From UBA2040 sp041674745 (lineage in GTDB: Bacteria; Bacteroidota; Bacteroidia; Flavobacteriales_D; Crocinitomicaceae): a DNA stretch of 64,000 bases. The position numbers and the translations under genes were made by a program. Of the stretch, positions 33,231 to 42,439 are shown in pieces (the stretch's first letter is position 1; each line of letters begins with the position of its first letter). The notes beneath the pieces are model-generated. The model saw only the letters and a list, made by a program, of their open reading frames with translations. It was not told the origin of the DNA and did no database searches. Where the stretch lies: assembly GCA_041674745.1 (NCBI GenBank), contig JBAYVD010000004.1:124001-188000 (forward strand), in the 5' to 3' direction.

Positions 33231-34124
33231 TTAAAACAATTGGCTACCAATCGTTTCCCCCATTTTCAAATACGTCTCAAAACCCGCTTTCGAATTCTTC
33301 AGGATATCATCAGACAAGCTAACTTTCCCTTTTTCAATGAGCAAAACCGTCGTAGAACCGCCAAAGGCAAAATGTCCTTTTTCGTCGCCTTTGTTCACCA
33401 GACTATTCGGAGTATACGTGTTGATGATGCTGCCCGTCAACGTCGCACCTACATCCGCGATGAGCACGGTTCCAAACTGTTCTGTTTCTTGTAAACAATA
33501 GGCCCGCTGATTCTCCAAAAAGATGCGCAAACTTTTGCGCAAGGCGAGAGGAGAAACGGAATAGTAAGAACCTTTGATCACTGTATCCGAACCTACTTTC
33601 CCCGTGGCAGGAAAATGATACCGGTGGTAATCTACTGGCGCCAGACGGACAATGACCATCGAACCACCCGCATATTTCTGGGCTAATTTTTCGTCTTGCA
33701 AAAAGGATTTCACGTCAAACTCAGCACCTTTGATAAAGAATTTCTGCACATCCGATATTTCTTGAAAAGCCAAAACACGTCCGTCGGCTGGAGAAACCAA
33801 ACCTTCGCCAATGGGTCTAAATTCGGATTTTATTTTTCGATAAAAGAAATCATTGAAACTACTCCAACCTTTGGCAGGAATCACATACGGTTCCATATCC
33901 ATTTCGTATTGCTCGATGAAGGGTTGCACTTTTGAAACCGACAGTTTGGACGACATGTATTTTCCAAAAGCAACCGAGAAAAATTTCCGTTTCACGAGCA
34001 ACCACAAACCCAATTTCCCAAAAGGACCACCGTACAAGAAATTCAAAAATCCTGCGCCAGGCGTTGCTTCGGTCAAGTTATTTCCTTGACGGTCGCGAAA
34101 GAGAATAGGAGTTGATTTCGCCAT
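33231..34124 (-). CDS. psd: Phosphatidylserine decarboxylase
   Basis: 297-residue pyruvoyl-dependent decarboxylase making phosphatidylethanolamine at the membrane. Motifs: GWSSFNDFFYRKIKSEFRPI near 85-104, SPADGRVL near 110, the catalytic His region APVDYHRYHFPATG near 165-178, and the self-cleavage site FAFGGSTTVLLIEKG near 253-267, where the Ser of GGST becomes the pyruvoyl group. It starts 1 nt after the ACMSD stop, so the two decarboxylase genes form an operon, an unexpected partnership. Confidence 0.93.
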   Translation of the reverse strand: MAKSTPILFRDRQGNNLTEATPGAGFLNFLYGGPFGKLGLWLLVKRKFFSVAFGKYMSSKLSVSKVQPFIEQYEMDMEPYVIPAKGWSSFNDFFYRKIKSEFRPIGEGLVSPADGRVLAFQEISDVQKFFIKGAEFDVKSFLQDEKLAQKYAGGSMVIVRLAPVDYHRYHFPATGKVGSDTVIKGSYYSVSPLALRKSLRIFLENQRAYCLQETEQFGTVLIADVGATLTGSIINTYTPNSLVNKGDEKGHFAFGGSTTVLLIEKGKVSLSDDILKNSKAGFETYLKMGETIGSQLF

Positions 34125-34125
34125 G

Positions 34126-35133
34126 TTACAAGAAGATTTTTTCGTCCAAATTCAACCATTCCAATGTAGAGTGACAGAAGATATTTTGTTGTACTTCTTT
34201 CGATAAATCGCTGTCTTCAATGAATTTACCAATTTCCAAATCCCCCAAAGGGAAAGGATAATCAGAACCCAAACAAACGCGTTTGCTGCCTTGCATGTTC
34301 AAGATATATTTCAACGCATCGATATCATGCGTGATACAATCCACCCAAAACTTACCAACGTATTCTCTTGGATTGATGGGATTGTCAATCGCTACCAAAT
34401 CTGGTCGGCAATTGAAACCGTGTTCTACACGTCCCAAAGTCGGTAAAAAAGATCCGCCCGCATGCGAAAAGCACACTCTCAGATTCGGCAAACGTTCCAA
34501 AACGCCACCGAAAATCATCGAACAAGCCGCTCGGGAAGTTTCCGCGGGCATGCCAACCAACCAAGGCAACCAGTATTTTTTCATGGAATCGAAGCCCATC
34601 ATTTGCCATGGGTGAATCATCACCGCCATGCCCAATCGCTCGCAAGCCTCAAAAATCGGGAAGAATTCGTCTTCGGATAAATTTTTGTCATTGATATTCG
34701 AACCGATTTGAATACCGACATGTCCGATGGATTTTGCTCGTTCCAATTCCTTGATTGCGGCTTCGGTATCTTGCATCGGAATGGTCGCCAAGCCAATGTA
34801 ATTTTTCGGATAGCGGTGCACCAAATCAGCGATGTGATCGTTCAGATATTTCGACAATTCCACACAATCTTCCACTTTTGCCCAATACGAAAACATAACG
34901 GGAATCGTACACACGACTTGCACTTGCGTGTTGTATTTTTCATAATCTGTGATCCGCATCGTTTCGTCCCAGCAATTTTCTTCAATGCGGCGAAAAAACT
35001 TTCCCCCTTGCATCATATCGGCTGTTCCGTTGTCGTTGTGTTCCAAGAATATAAAATCCCCGTATCCAAATTTCTTTGTCCAATTCGGCAAATTTTTCGG
35101 AATAATATGGGTGTGCATGTCGATTTTAAGCAT
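34126..35133 (-). CDS. 2-amino-3-carboxymuconate-6-semialdehyde decarboxylase (ACMSD)
   Basis: 335-residue amidohydrolase-fold zinc decarboxylase of tryptophan/kynurenine breakdown, acting on ACMS and diverting it from quinolinate. It is close to animal and bacterial ACMSD in length and motifs: KIDMHTHIIP at the start (metal His-x-His), NCWDETMRITDYEKYNTQVQ near 53-72, PVMFSYWAKVEDCVELSKYL near 80-99, HPWQMMGFDSMKKYWLPWLV near 174, VCFSHAGGSFLPTLGRVEHG near 221 and GSDYPFPLG near 290. First gene of a two-gene operon with psd. I see no other kynurenine-pathway gene in the window. Confidence 0.9.
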   Translation of the reverse strand: MLKIDMHTHIIPKNLPNWTKKFGYGDFIFLEHNDNGTADMMQGGKFFRRIEENCWDETMRITDYEKYNTQVQVVCTIPVMFSYWAKVEDCVELSKYLNDHIADLVHRYPKNYIGLATIPMQDTEAAIKELERAKSIGHVGIQIGSNINDKNLSEDEFFPIFEACERLGMAVMIHPWQMMGFDSMKKYWLPWLVGMPAETSRAACSMIFGGVLERLPNLRVCFSHAGGSFLPTLGRVEHGFNCRPDLVAIDNPINPREYVGKFWVDCITHDIDALKYILNMQGSKRVCLGSDYPFPLGDLEIGKFIEDSDLSKEVQQNIFCHSTLEWLNLDEKIFL

Positions 35134-35166
35134 TCTTTTCTTTTTTTGCTGCGAAGATAATGAATA

Positions 35167-35380
35167 ATGGAATATGGAGTATGGACCGCTTCGCTGTTGG
35201 AGTATGGAACGTCCGTCGAGACGGACTGATGGACTTTGAAAATAGCAAGTCCATCAACGAGCAAAGCGAGTGTTCCTTCCCCAAAATCCATCAGTCTGCA
35301 AAGCTGACGATCCAGCAGGCAGCTTGCTGCCGATCCATACTCCATCAGTTCCGATTTATCGGAACGGTCTATATTCCATG
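35167..35380. repeat. Hairpin-rich intergenic repeat element upstream of hisS
   Basis: This 278-bp gap holds a chain of short perfect hairpins: GTCCGTC-GA-GACGGAC, GATGGACTT with AAGTCCATC, GGCAGC-TT-GCTGCC and GTTCCGAT-TT-ATCGGAAC. They are spaced by variants of TGGAGTATGGA, CTGATGGA and TCCATCAGT. Its outer parts, ATGGAATAT on the left and ATATTCCAT on the right, are also inverted. The left 34 bp (35175-35208) recur at 7773-7806. No gene is evident, although a frame stays open through it into hisS. Confidence 0.7.
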
Positions 35381-35387
35381 TAATGAT

Positions 35388-35395
35388 TATCTTTG
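35388..35395 (+). promoter_or_regulatory. Candidate -7 promoter box for hisS
   Basis: TATCTTTG, exact TAnnTTTG, 16 nt before the hisS ATG. It supports the start at 35412 and not the upstream in-frame start at 35160. Confidence 0.55.
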
Positions 35396-35411
35396 GCGAA
35401 AAATAAAGTTA

Positions 35412-36782
35412 ATGGCACAAAAACCATCCATTCCGAAGGGAACGAGAGATTTTTTACCAGTTGAAGTAGAGCGTAGAAATTACCTTTTCGACACGATTAA
35501 AAAAGTATTCAAGAAATACGGTTTTGGTCCGATTGAAACACCGAGTTTCGAGTTGTCGACCACGTTGATGGGCAAATATGGCGAAGAAGGCGATCGATTG
35601 ATTTTCCGCATCTTGAATTCCGGCGACAAAATGCTCAAAGCGGATACCGAAGCCTTGGCGAATAAAAACTTGCCTCGTTTTGCGAATTCCTTGGCAGAAA
35701 AAGCGTTGCGTTACGATTTGACAGTACCTTTTGCGCGTTTTGTGGTGCAACACCAAAATGATATTACTTTTCCTTTTAAACGGTATCAAATTCAACCCGT
35801 TTGGCGTGCCGATCGTCCACAGCACGGACGCTACCAGGAATTTACGCAATGCGATGCCGACGTTGTAGGAAGTGATTCTTTGTTGCATGAAGTGGATTTG
35901 ATTTTCATTTTTGATGAGGTATTGTCGACCTTGAAAATCCGGGATTTTTCTGTGAAAATCAACAACCGAAAAATATTGAGTGGCATCGCTGAAATCAGTG
36001 GCGAGGCCAAAAAAATCATTGATATCACCGTAGCCATCGATAAGTTGGACAAAATAGGTGAAGAAGGCGTCATCAAAGAATTGTCTGAAAAAGGGATTTC
36101 TTCAGATGCCATTGAAATTATCAAACCATTGTTTACATTGCAAGGCGACAACCGAGCGTGTTTAGCCACAATGAAAACGATGCTCGCGAAAAGCGAAATT
36201 GGATTGAAAGGCATTGAAGAATTGGAATATGTTTTTGATAAAGTCGATATGTTGGGCTTGTCGGAAGCGAAACTCGAATTCGACGTTACGCTCGCTCGAG
36301 GATTGAATTACTATACCGGCGCTATTTTCGAAGTGAAAGCCAATGGTGTGAAAATGGGCAGTATTTGTGGTGGAGGTCGATACGATGATTTGACAGGTTT
36401 GTTTGGGATGACTGGCGTATCGGGTGTTGGAATTTCTTTCGGTGCCGATCGAATTTACGATGTATTGAACGAATTGAACCTTTTCCCTGAAACGATTGGG
36501 CAAACCTTGGACATTCTTTTTGTAAATTTTGGCGAAAGCGAGCAAGATTTTTGCCTTCCTTTGTTGAAAGAACTAAGAAGTCAAGATATCGCGTGCGAAA
36601 TTTACCCCAACGCAGCGAAAATGCAGAAACAAATGAAATATGCCAACGACAAAAAAATCCCGTATGTGGCGATTGTCGGGGAAACCGAAATGGCTTCTGG
36701 GAATATTGTGGTGAAAAACATGGAAACGGGCGAACAAACTAGCCTTTCAAAAACAGAATTTTTAGCAAAATGGCGGAAATAA
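35412..36782 (+). CDS. hisS: Histidyl-tRNA synthetase
   Basis: 456-residue class II aminoacyl-tRNA synthetase. The start at 35412 gives the canonical N-terminus AQKPSIPKGTRDFLPVEVER. The frame is open upstream only across repeat DNA. Motif 2 is FKRYQIQPVWRADRPQHGRY near 117-136, the histidine-specific segments are LARGLNYYTGAIFEV near 295 and SICGGGRYDDLTGLF near 318, and motif 3 is GVGISFGADRIYDVL near 338. The anticodon-binding domain occupies about 360-456. The last 13 bases overlap the hutH start, so hutH is probably coupled to it. Confidence 0.95.
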   Translation: MAQKPSIPKGTRDFLPVEVERRNYLFDTIKKVFKKYGFGPIETPSFELSTTLMGKYGEEGDRLIFRILNSGDKMLKADTEALANKNLPRFANSLAEKALRYDLTVPFARFVVQHQNDITFPFKRYQIQPVWRADRPQHGRYQEFTQCDADVVGSDSLLHEVDLIFIFDEVLSTLKIRDFSVKINNRKILSGIAEISGEAKKIIDITVAIDKLDKIGEEGVIKELSEKGISSDAIEIIKPLFTLQGDNRACLATMKTMLAKSEIGLKGIEELEYVFDKVDMLGLSEAKLEFDVTLARGLNYYTGAIFEVKANGVKMGSICGGGRYDDLTGLFGMTGVSGVGISFGADRIYDVLNELNLFPETIGQTLDILFVNFGESEQDFCLPLLKELRSQDIACEIYPNAAKMQKQMKYANDKKIPYVAIVGETEMASGNIVVKNMETGEQTSLSKTEFLAKWRK

Positions 36783-38260
36783 AAGAATGGGAAATCAACG
36801 AGGATTGGTTGACCTTAGACCAAGTTGAAGAAATAATTTCCAAAAAATACACGCTCAAATTGAGTAAAAAATCAGAGAAAGCCATCGAGAAATGTCGGGC
36901 TTACCTGGACAAAAAAATGAAAGCTGGAGAAGGACTGATTTACGGTATTAATACCGGTTTTGGTTCATTGTGCAACACCGCTATTTCCAATGAGGATTTA
37001 TCTACTTTGCAAAGCAATTTGGTGCGTTCACACGCTTGTGGAATGGGCGAAGAAGTTCCTTTGGAAATTGTAGAACGAATTCTTTTGTTGAAAATTTTAG
37101 GACTTTCCAAAGGGCATTCTGGTGTACAATTGGCGACTGTAGAACGATTGATTTTCTTCTTCAACAACAAAATATTTCCGATTATCTATACACAAGGAAG
37201 TTTAGGTGCATCGGGCGATTTGGCTCCATTGGCGCACATGAGCATGCCGTTGATCGGTGAAGGTGAAGTTTGGGTGGCGGATAAACGAATGAGCGGCGCT
37301 AAAATGTGCAAACAATTCGATTTGAAACCCATTGTTTTGCAATCCAAAGAAGGTTTGGCTTTGTTGAACGGAACGCAATTCATGAGTGCCTACGCCAGTT
37401 TTTCAGTAGCACATGCCAAAAAATTGTGGTCGCAATTCAATTTGATCGCGTGCATGTCATTGGATGCGTACGACGGTCGATTGAATCCATTCCAAAGCAA
37501 TGTGAATGAAATTCGTCAGCAAAAAGGACAAATGGAAGTCGCAGCGATTTTCAGAAATTTGATGCAAGGTAGCGAGTTGATTCAGCGCAAAAAAGAACAC
37601 GTGCAAGATCCGTATTCTTTCCGTTGCATTCCACAAGTGCACGGTGCCAGCAAAGACACAATTGATCATTGTGCCATGGTCGTAGAAAGAGAAATCAACG
37701 CTGTGACGGACAACCCAACGATTTTCCCCGATGAAGACCAAGTGGTATCCGCTGGAAATTTTCACGGACAACCGTTGGCACTGATATTGGACTTCTTGGC
37801 CATTGCCATGGCAGAAATGGGAAGTATTTCGGAACGACGAATCTATAAATTAATTGGGGGGACGAGAGGTTTGCCAGCGTTTTTGGTCGCTGATCCTGGA
37901 TTGAATTCTGGTTTCATGATTCCGCAATATACGGCTGCATCGATTGTTTCTCAAAACAAACAATTGTGCACGCCAGCTTCAGTCGATACGATTGATTCCA
38001 GCAATGGACAAGAAGATCATGTCAGCATGGGCGCGAATGCGGCAACGAAATTGTATCGTGTGATTCAAAACTGTTACTCCATTCAAGGGATTGAGTTGTT
38101 GAACGCAGCGCAAGCTTTAGAATTCAGAAGACCCATGTATTCGAGTGATTCAGTAGAAGAATTACACGCCGAATACCGCAAAAAAGTAACCTTTATGAGT
38201 ACAGATGAGTACTTGCACGAGAAGATGGCTGCAAGCGTAGAATTTGTAAAAACGATTTAA
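36770..38260 (+). CDS. hutH: Histidine ammonia-lyase
   Basis: 496-residue MIO-dependent ammonia-lyase converting histidine to urocanate. The MIO-forming Ala-Ser-Gly is in QGSLGASGDLAPLAHMSMPL near 142-161. Upstream is YGINTGFGSLCNTAIS near 58-73 and LQSNLVRSHACGMGEEVP near 82-99. The residue before the conserved His is Ser, as in histidine-specific lyases, not the His of tyrosine lyases. Further blocks are RCIPQVHGASKDTIDH near 286 and SNGQEDHVSMGANAA near 409. It starts inside the hisS end. No other hut gene is nearby. Confidence 0.9.
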   Translation: MAEIKEWEINEDWLTLDQVEEIISKKYTLKLSKKSEKAIEKCRAYLDKKMKAGEGLIYGINTGFGSLCNTAISNEDLSTLQSNLVRSHACGMGEEVPLEIVERILLLKILGLSKGHSGVQLATVERLIFFFNNKIFPIIYTQGSLGASGDLAPLAHMSMPLIGEGEVWVADKRMSGAKMCKQFDLKPIVLQSKEGLALLNGTQFMSAYASFSVAHAKKLWSQFNLIACMSLDAYDGRLNPFQSNVNEIRQQKGQMEVAAIFRNLMQGSELIQRKKEHVQDPYSFRCIPQVHGASKDTIDHCAMVVEREINAVTDNPTIFPDEDQVVSAGNFHGQPLALILDFLAIAMAEMGSISERRIYKLIGGTRGLPAFLVADPGLNSGFMIPQYTAASIVSQNKQLCTPASVDTIDSSNGQEDHVSMGANAATKLYRVIQNCYSIQGIELLNAAQALEFRRPMYSSDSVEELHAEYRKKVTFMSTDEYLHEKMAASVEFVKTI

Positions 38261-38275
38261 ACAAGGAGAATAAAA

Positions 38276-38776
38276 ATGAACGATTCAATAATCGAACAAA
38301 AAGAAAGACCTCAAATGCTTTTGGTGCTGTGCATCTTAAGTTGGATTTATACTGGGCTGGGACTTGTCACAAGCTTGATGGGTTTATTACGAGGACCATT
38401 GGGTGTTGAGAAAATGAAAGAGGTAAAAGTCAATCTCTTGGGTCTGTTAAAAGAAACGGAAGCATTGGAAAGCGATGTGGTAACGGATATGGTTTCTAAA
38501 TCTATTCGAATTACGGAAGTGCAAAACCAACACCATTACGCCGTTTATACTTTGACACTTTTGGTGATTTTGATAGGTATTTATGGCGTTTACAATATGT
38601 TTCATGGGAAAAAAATTGGATTTCATTTGTACATCATCTATTCCCTTTTATCGGTAACACAGATTTATGTTTTCATGAAAGTTCCTGAAGTTTCAACCGT
38701 TTCTACCATTTTTGGATTTGTCCTTTCGGGTTTGTTTATTTTCATGTATTCCCGAAATTTGAAGTGGATGAAATAA
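38276..38776 (+). CDS. Four-helix membrane protein, unknown function
   Basis: 166 residues with hydrophobic segments near 15-37, 89-107, 114-131 and 137-155. The segment between the first two (about 40-85) is a soluble helical loop with LLKETEALESDVVTDMVSKS. No motif was recognised. It starts 15 nt after hutH with AAGGAG nearby and is followed by a terminator, so it is the last gene of the hisS-hutH unit. Confidence 0.7.
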   Translation: MNDSIIEQKERPQMLLVLCILSWIYTGLGLVTSLMGLLRGPLGVEKMKEVKVNLLGLLKETEALESDVVTDMVSKSIRITEVQNQHHYAVYTLTLLVILIGIYGVYNMFHGKKIGFHLYIIYSLLSVTQIYVFMKVPEVSTVSTIFGFVLSGLFIFMYSRNLKWMK

Positions 38777-38797
38777 ATCCAATTCAAATAACTTTTC

Positions 38798-38835
38798 AAA
38801 AATCCCTCTTGGTCAAATGAACTTGAGGGATTTTT
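38798..38835 (+). terminator. Rho-independent terminator of the hisS-hutH unit
   Basis: Stem AAAAATCCCTC (38798-38808) / GAGGGATTTTT (38825-38835), perfect over 11 bp, loop of 16 nt. It lies 21 nt after the stop of the membrane protein. Confidence 0.8.
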
Positions 38836-38880
38836 AGTATTATTGCTTCTTTAATGCTAATTTTTAACCCAACCATCCAG

Positions 38881-40467
38881 ATGAATAGAATCTCCTTAAT
38901 TTGCTTTTTAGCATTTTTCATTCCGCAAATTCAAGCCCAAACAGCAAGCAATGGCGTTGAGGTAACTTCCAGTAAACCGTATGGGGTTGTCAATGGGGAA
39001 AAATATTACTTTCAACGTAATCAAGAAATATTGACGGTAAAAGTTGAAAGTCGACGGTGTGCAGTTCAAAAATTTTCAGGAGTGAATTTTGACGAAGAAA
39101 AACGATCAAAATTTTATGAATATCCGATCGGTTTTATGTTTGAAGGCTGTGTAGAACTCCAAAATAAAATCTATCTATTCTTTTCTAATTGGGACGAAGT
39201 AAAGCGAAACGAGAAGCTTTTTTACCAAGAAATTGATTACGAAGAATGCGCTTTTGTTGGAGAAGCAACATTGCTTTTCACTGTTGACGAAAAAGTGGCA
39301 GGTGTTCAATACAATACTAGCCTGCTGAATCCGGCTGTTTCAACGTATCATAAATTTAATTTTTACACCAATTCCAATTCCTCCAAAGTTATCGTGCATT
39401 ACCGCAGAGTTCCTGAGAAAAAAAGAGACGCGCTTAGCAAGGATATCATTGGAATGCATTGCTTTGATGCGGAAATGGAAAAATTGTGGAACGATGATGT
39501 AGAAATGCCTTACACTGAAAAAATGATGGATCCGAAGGATTATACCATCGACAATGAGGGAAATGGATACATTTTAGCGAATGTATTTAATGATAATTCA
39601 AGGAAAATAACGAATAGCCAGGGAGAACCCAATTATAGATGTGAAGTAGTTAGAGTGAGCGCTAGTAACAGAGAAATTCAAACATTCACCGTTGACTTAG
39701 ATCGAAAATTTATCTCGTCAGTAAATTTCTTTAAGGGGAAGAAAAGCGAGTTGATCATTGCTGGTTTTTACGGGAAAGATAAAAGTTTGCGACCGGACGG
39801 AATTTTCCATTCCACTTTTGAAAATGGAATGGGAGAATCCAATTTTTATGAAATTCCAATAGCCACGATGAAAACTTTTTTATCTCCACAAGAAAAAGCA
39901 AAATTAGAGAAAGAGGAAAAAAAAGGTGAAGCAAATATCCCACATTTGAGTTTGGTCAATGTTGACTTTTCCAAAGACGGAAGTACCACCTTTTTTTGTG
40001 AACAAAATTATATCACGTTAAATGGTCAATCCGTCGTTTATCATTCTGATGATGTTTATGTTGTGCGAATGGATGCCAACCAAGAATTTCAATGGGCAAA
40101 GAAAATACCGAAAAAACAGGAAAATGGAACGATATCAATGCGAGGCATGCGGTGTTACACGGCGCAAACTGAAAATTATACGTATGTTATTTTCTTGGAT
40201 AATGCTAAAAATGAAGGAATTAAAGAAAATACTTCTCCTGAAAAATATTACGATGGAAGAGAGGCTATTTTAACGGCCTACAAAATTGAAAATCAGACAG
40301 GTGAAACAAGTCGGTTATCCTTACTCAATACAAAAAACTTCAACGGCATGACGATAAATCAATTTGAAACTTCTAGAATTCTTAGAATGAAGGACAATGA
40401 ATTCGTATTTGAAGTTTATAAAAAAGAGAAAGAAGACATCATGATTAAAATAAAATTTAAAGAATAA
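38881..40467 (+). CDS. Large secreted protein, unknown function
   Basis: 528 residues from ATG at 38881, chosen because it yields a clean signal peptide (NRISLICFLAFFIPQIQAQ); an earlier in-frame start at 38854 would precede it. The mature part is beta-rich with repeated phrases of the type LIIAGFYGKD and TYVIFLDNAKNEG, consistent with a beta-propeller-like fold. There is no T9SS sorting tail at the end. No enzymatic motif was recognised. Confidence 0.7.
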   Translation: MNRISLICFLAFFIPQIQAQTASNGVEVTSSKPYGVVNGEKYYFQRNQEILTVKVESRRCAVQKFSGVNFDEEKRSKFYEYPIGFMFEGCVELQNKIYLFFSNWDEVKRNEKLFYQEIDYEECAFVGEATLLFTVDEKVAGVQYNTSLLNPAVSTYHKFNFYTNSNSSKVIVHYRRVPEKKRDALSKDIIGMHCFDAEMEKLWNDDVEMPYTEKMMDPKDYTIDNEGNGYILANVFNDNSRKITNSQGEPNYRCEVVRVSASNREIQTFTVDLDRKFISSVNFFKGKKSELIIAGFYGKDKSLRPDGIFHSTFENGMGESNFYEIPIATMKTFLSPQEKAKLEKEEKKGEANIPHLSLVNVDFSKDGSTTFFCEQNYITLNGQSVVYHSDDVYVVRMDANQEFQWAKKIPKKQENGTISMRGMRCYTAQTENYTYVIFLDNAKNEGIKENTSPEKYYDGREAILTAYKIENQTGETSRLSLLNTKNFNGMTINQFETSRILRMKDNEFVFEVYKKEKEDIMIKIKFKE

Positions 40468-40771
40468 CGATCTACTTTATTTATTTTTCATTTCAATCCA
40501 ATCAACCTATAGCACGATGGGTCTTAACAGCCTGATTTTTTGTCGCACGCCGAAAATAAAAGCACCTAGTTTGATAAAACCTGTAGCCTGTTTTTTTCGA
40601 AACGACAGGTAATTCTAAATTTCAGAATTAAGGACAGAGAACTCAGAACGTAGAATCTAGAAAGAAAATCCATTTTGCCTTTTGCTTAAAGCCAAAAGCC
40701 TTTAGCCACAGGAACATCCTAAAGTCTTAGCATCCTAAAATCCCAAAGCCAAATTTCTCATATAAATCCCG
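40468..40771. other. Intergenic region with low-complexity repeats, no gene seen
   Basis: About 300 bp without a supported gene. It contains a short imperfect inverted repeat (CCTGT ... ACAGG near 40592-40612) and a run of near-repeats of GCCTTTTGC / GCCAAAAGCC (about 40677-40705) and CATCCTAAA (about 40708-40740). These strings are of a kind often seen between Bacteroidota genes. Nothing else was recognised. Confidence 0.5.
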
Positions 40772-40779
40772 TATCTTTG
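40772..40779 (+). promoter_or_regulatory. Candidate -7 promoter box for the ABC-F gene
   Basis: TATCTTTG, exact TAnnTTTG, 22 nt before the ATG at 40802. Confidence 0.55.
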
Positions 40780-40801
40780 CACCAAATTTCTAAGATTTAC
40801 C

Positions 40802-42424
40802 ATGTTAACAGTAAACAATTTATCTCTTCAATTCGGCAAACGCGTACTTTTTGATGACGTCAACTTAAAATTCATAGAAGGCAACTGCTATGGCGTTATC
40901 GGTGCCAACGGTGCGGGAAAATCAACTTTCCTGAAAATTTTAACCGGTCACCAAGACCCAACAAAAGGTCAAGTGGCGTTGGAGCCAGGAAAACGAATGG
41001 CGGTTTTGTCACAAAATCACCAAGAATTTGATGAATTTCCCGTTTTGCAAACGGTGATCATGGGGCACAAACGCTTGTTTGAAATCATGCAAGAGAAAGA
41101 TGCTTTGTATGCAAAAGCAGATTTCACAGAGGCAGATGGCATGCGTACAGGTGAATTGGAAGGCGAATTTGCTGATTTGGAAGGCTGGAATGCTGAAACA
41201 GATGCCGCTACTTTGTTGTCCAACTTAGGAATTGAAGAAGCACGCCATTACACCTTGATGGGCGATATGCCAAGCGAATACAAAGTGCGTATTTTGCTAG
41301 CTCAAGCGCTTTTCGGAAATCCAGATTTGTTGATTCTCGATGAGCCAACCAATGACTTGGATTTGAAAACCATCGGTTGGTTGGAAGATTTCTTGTTGGA
41401 TTTTAAAAATACAGTGATTGTTGTTTCACACGATAGACACTTCCTCGATACCGTTTGTACCAACATTTGTGATATCGATTATAGCAAAATAAATTTGTAC
41501 ACGGGTAACTATACTTTCTGGTACGAATCATCACAATTAGCCGCGCGTCAACGATCGGATAAAAACAAAAAAGCCGAAGACAAAAAGAAAGAGTTACAAG
41601 ACTTTATCTCTCGTTTCTCTGCGAATGCTTCCAAATCAAAACAAGCTACTTCTCGTCGTAAGATGTTGGATAAATTGGATTTGGACGAAATTCAACCTTC
41701 GTCACGTCGTTACCCAGGAATCAACTTCAACATGGACCGAGATGCTGGAAACCAAATTTTGACAGTAGAAAATCTTTCAGCGAAACACGAGGGAGAATGG
41801 TTGTTCAGAGATGTGAATTTCACCTTGAACAAAGGCGATAAAGTGGCGGTTTTATCGAAAAATTCCGTGGCAATTACCACTTTCTTTGAGATTCTAAACG
41901 GACACAAAAAACCAGAAACGGGAACATTTACATACGGAACGACCATTACAACAGCCTATTTGCCGAATGAGAATCATGCGTTCTTCCAAGATAAAATTAG
42001 CTTAATCAACTGGTTGCGTCAATATGCGCAAACCGATGAAGAGCGAGAAGAAGTTAACTTGCGCGGATTCTTAGGACGAATGTTGTTCTCAGGTGAAGAA
42101 GCATTGAAATCAGCTTCGGTACTTTCCGGAGGTGAAAAAGTGCGTTGCATGTTGTCGCGATTGATGTTGGCAAAAGCCAATTTATTGATGATGGACGAAC
42201 CAACGAATCACTTGGATTTGGAGTCGATTACGGCTTTGAACAACGGCATGCGTGATTTCCCTGGAAATATGATTTTTACGTCTCATGACCACTTGTTGAC
42301 CAACACCGTAGCGAATCGAATTATTGAAATTACTCCGAATGGATTCATGGACAAAATGATGCCCTACGATGATTATTTGAACGACGATAAAATCGCGCAA
42401 TTGCAAGACGAATTGTACGCTTAA
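40802..42424 (+). CDS. ABC-F family ATPase with one degenerate nucleotide site
   Basis: 540-residue soluble tandem ABC protein of the ABC-F family, which acts on the ribosome in translation or antibiotic protection. The first domain has an intact Walker A (GANGAGKST, residues 34-42) and Walker B (LLILDEPTND near 178), but its signature reads MPSEYKVR instead of LSGGxxxR. The second has the reverse: the Walker A position reads LSKNSVAITTFF near 350-361, without the P-loop Lys, while the signature LSGGEKVR (near 440) and LLMMDEPTNHLD are intact. A charged linker (about 240-305) separates them. It is likely co-transcribed with the FkbM gene. Confidence 0.9.
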   Translation: MLTVNNLSLQFGKRVLFDDVNLKFIEGNCYGVIGANGAGKSTFLKILTGHQDPTKGQVALEPGKRMAVLSQNHQEFDEFPVLQTVIMGHKRLFEIMQEKDALYAKADFTEADGMRTGELEGEFADLEGWNAETDAATLLSNLGIEEARHYTLMGDMPSEYKVRILLAQALFGNPDLLILDEPTNDLDLKTIGWLEDFLLDFKNTVIVVSHDRHFLDTVCTNICDIDYSKINLYTGNYTFWYESSQLAARQRSDKNKKAEDKKKELQDFISRFSANASKSKQATSRRKMLDKLDLDEIQPSSRRYPGINFNMDRDAGNQILTVENLSAKHEGEWLFRDVNFTLNKGDKVAVLSKNSVAITTFFEILNGHKKPETGTFTYGTTITTAYLPNENHAFFQDKISLINWLRQYAQTDEEREEVNLRGFLGRMLFSGEEALKSASVLSGGEKVRCMLSRLMLAKANLLMMDEPTNHLDLESITALNNGMRDFPGNMIFTSHDHLLTNTVANRIIEITPNGFMDKMMPYDDYLNDDKIAQLQDELYA

Positions 42425-42439
42425 CAATTGATTTCCTTG

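Noticed and set aside
35160..35411. N-terminal extension of hisS through the hairpin repeat
   Set aside because: The extension is translated repeat DNA, and a TATCTTTG box lies just before the ATG at 35412.
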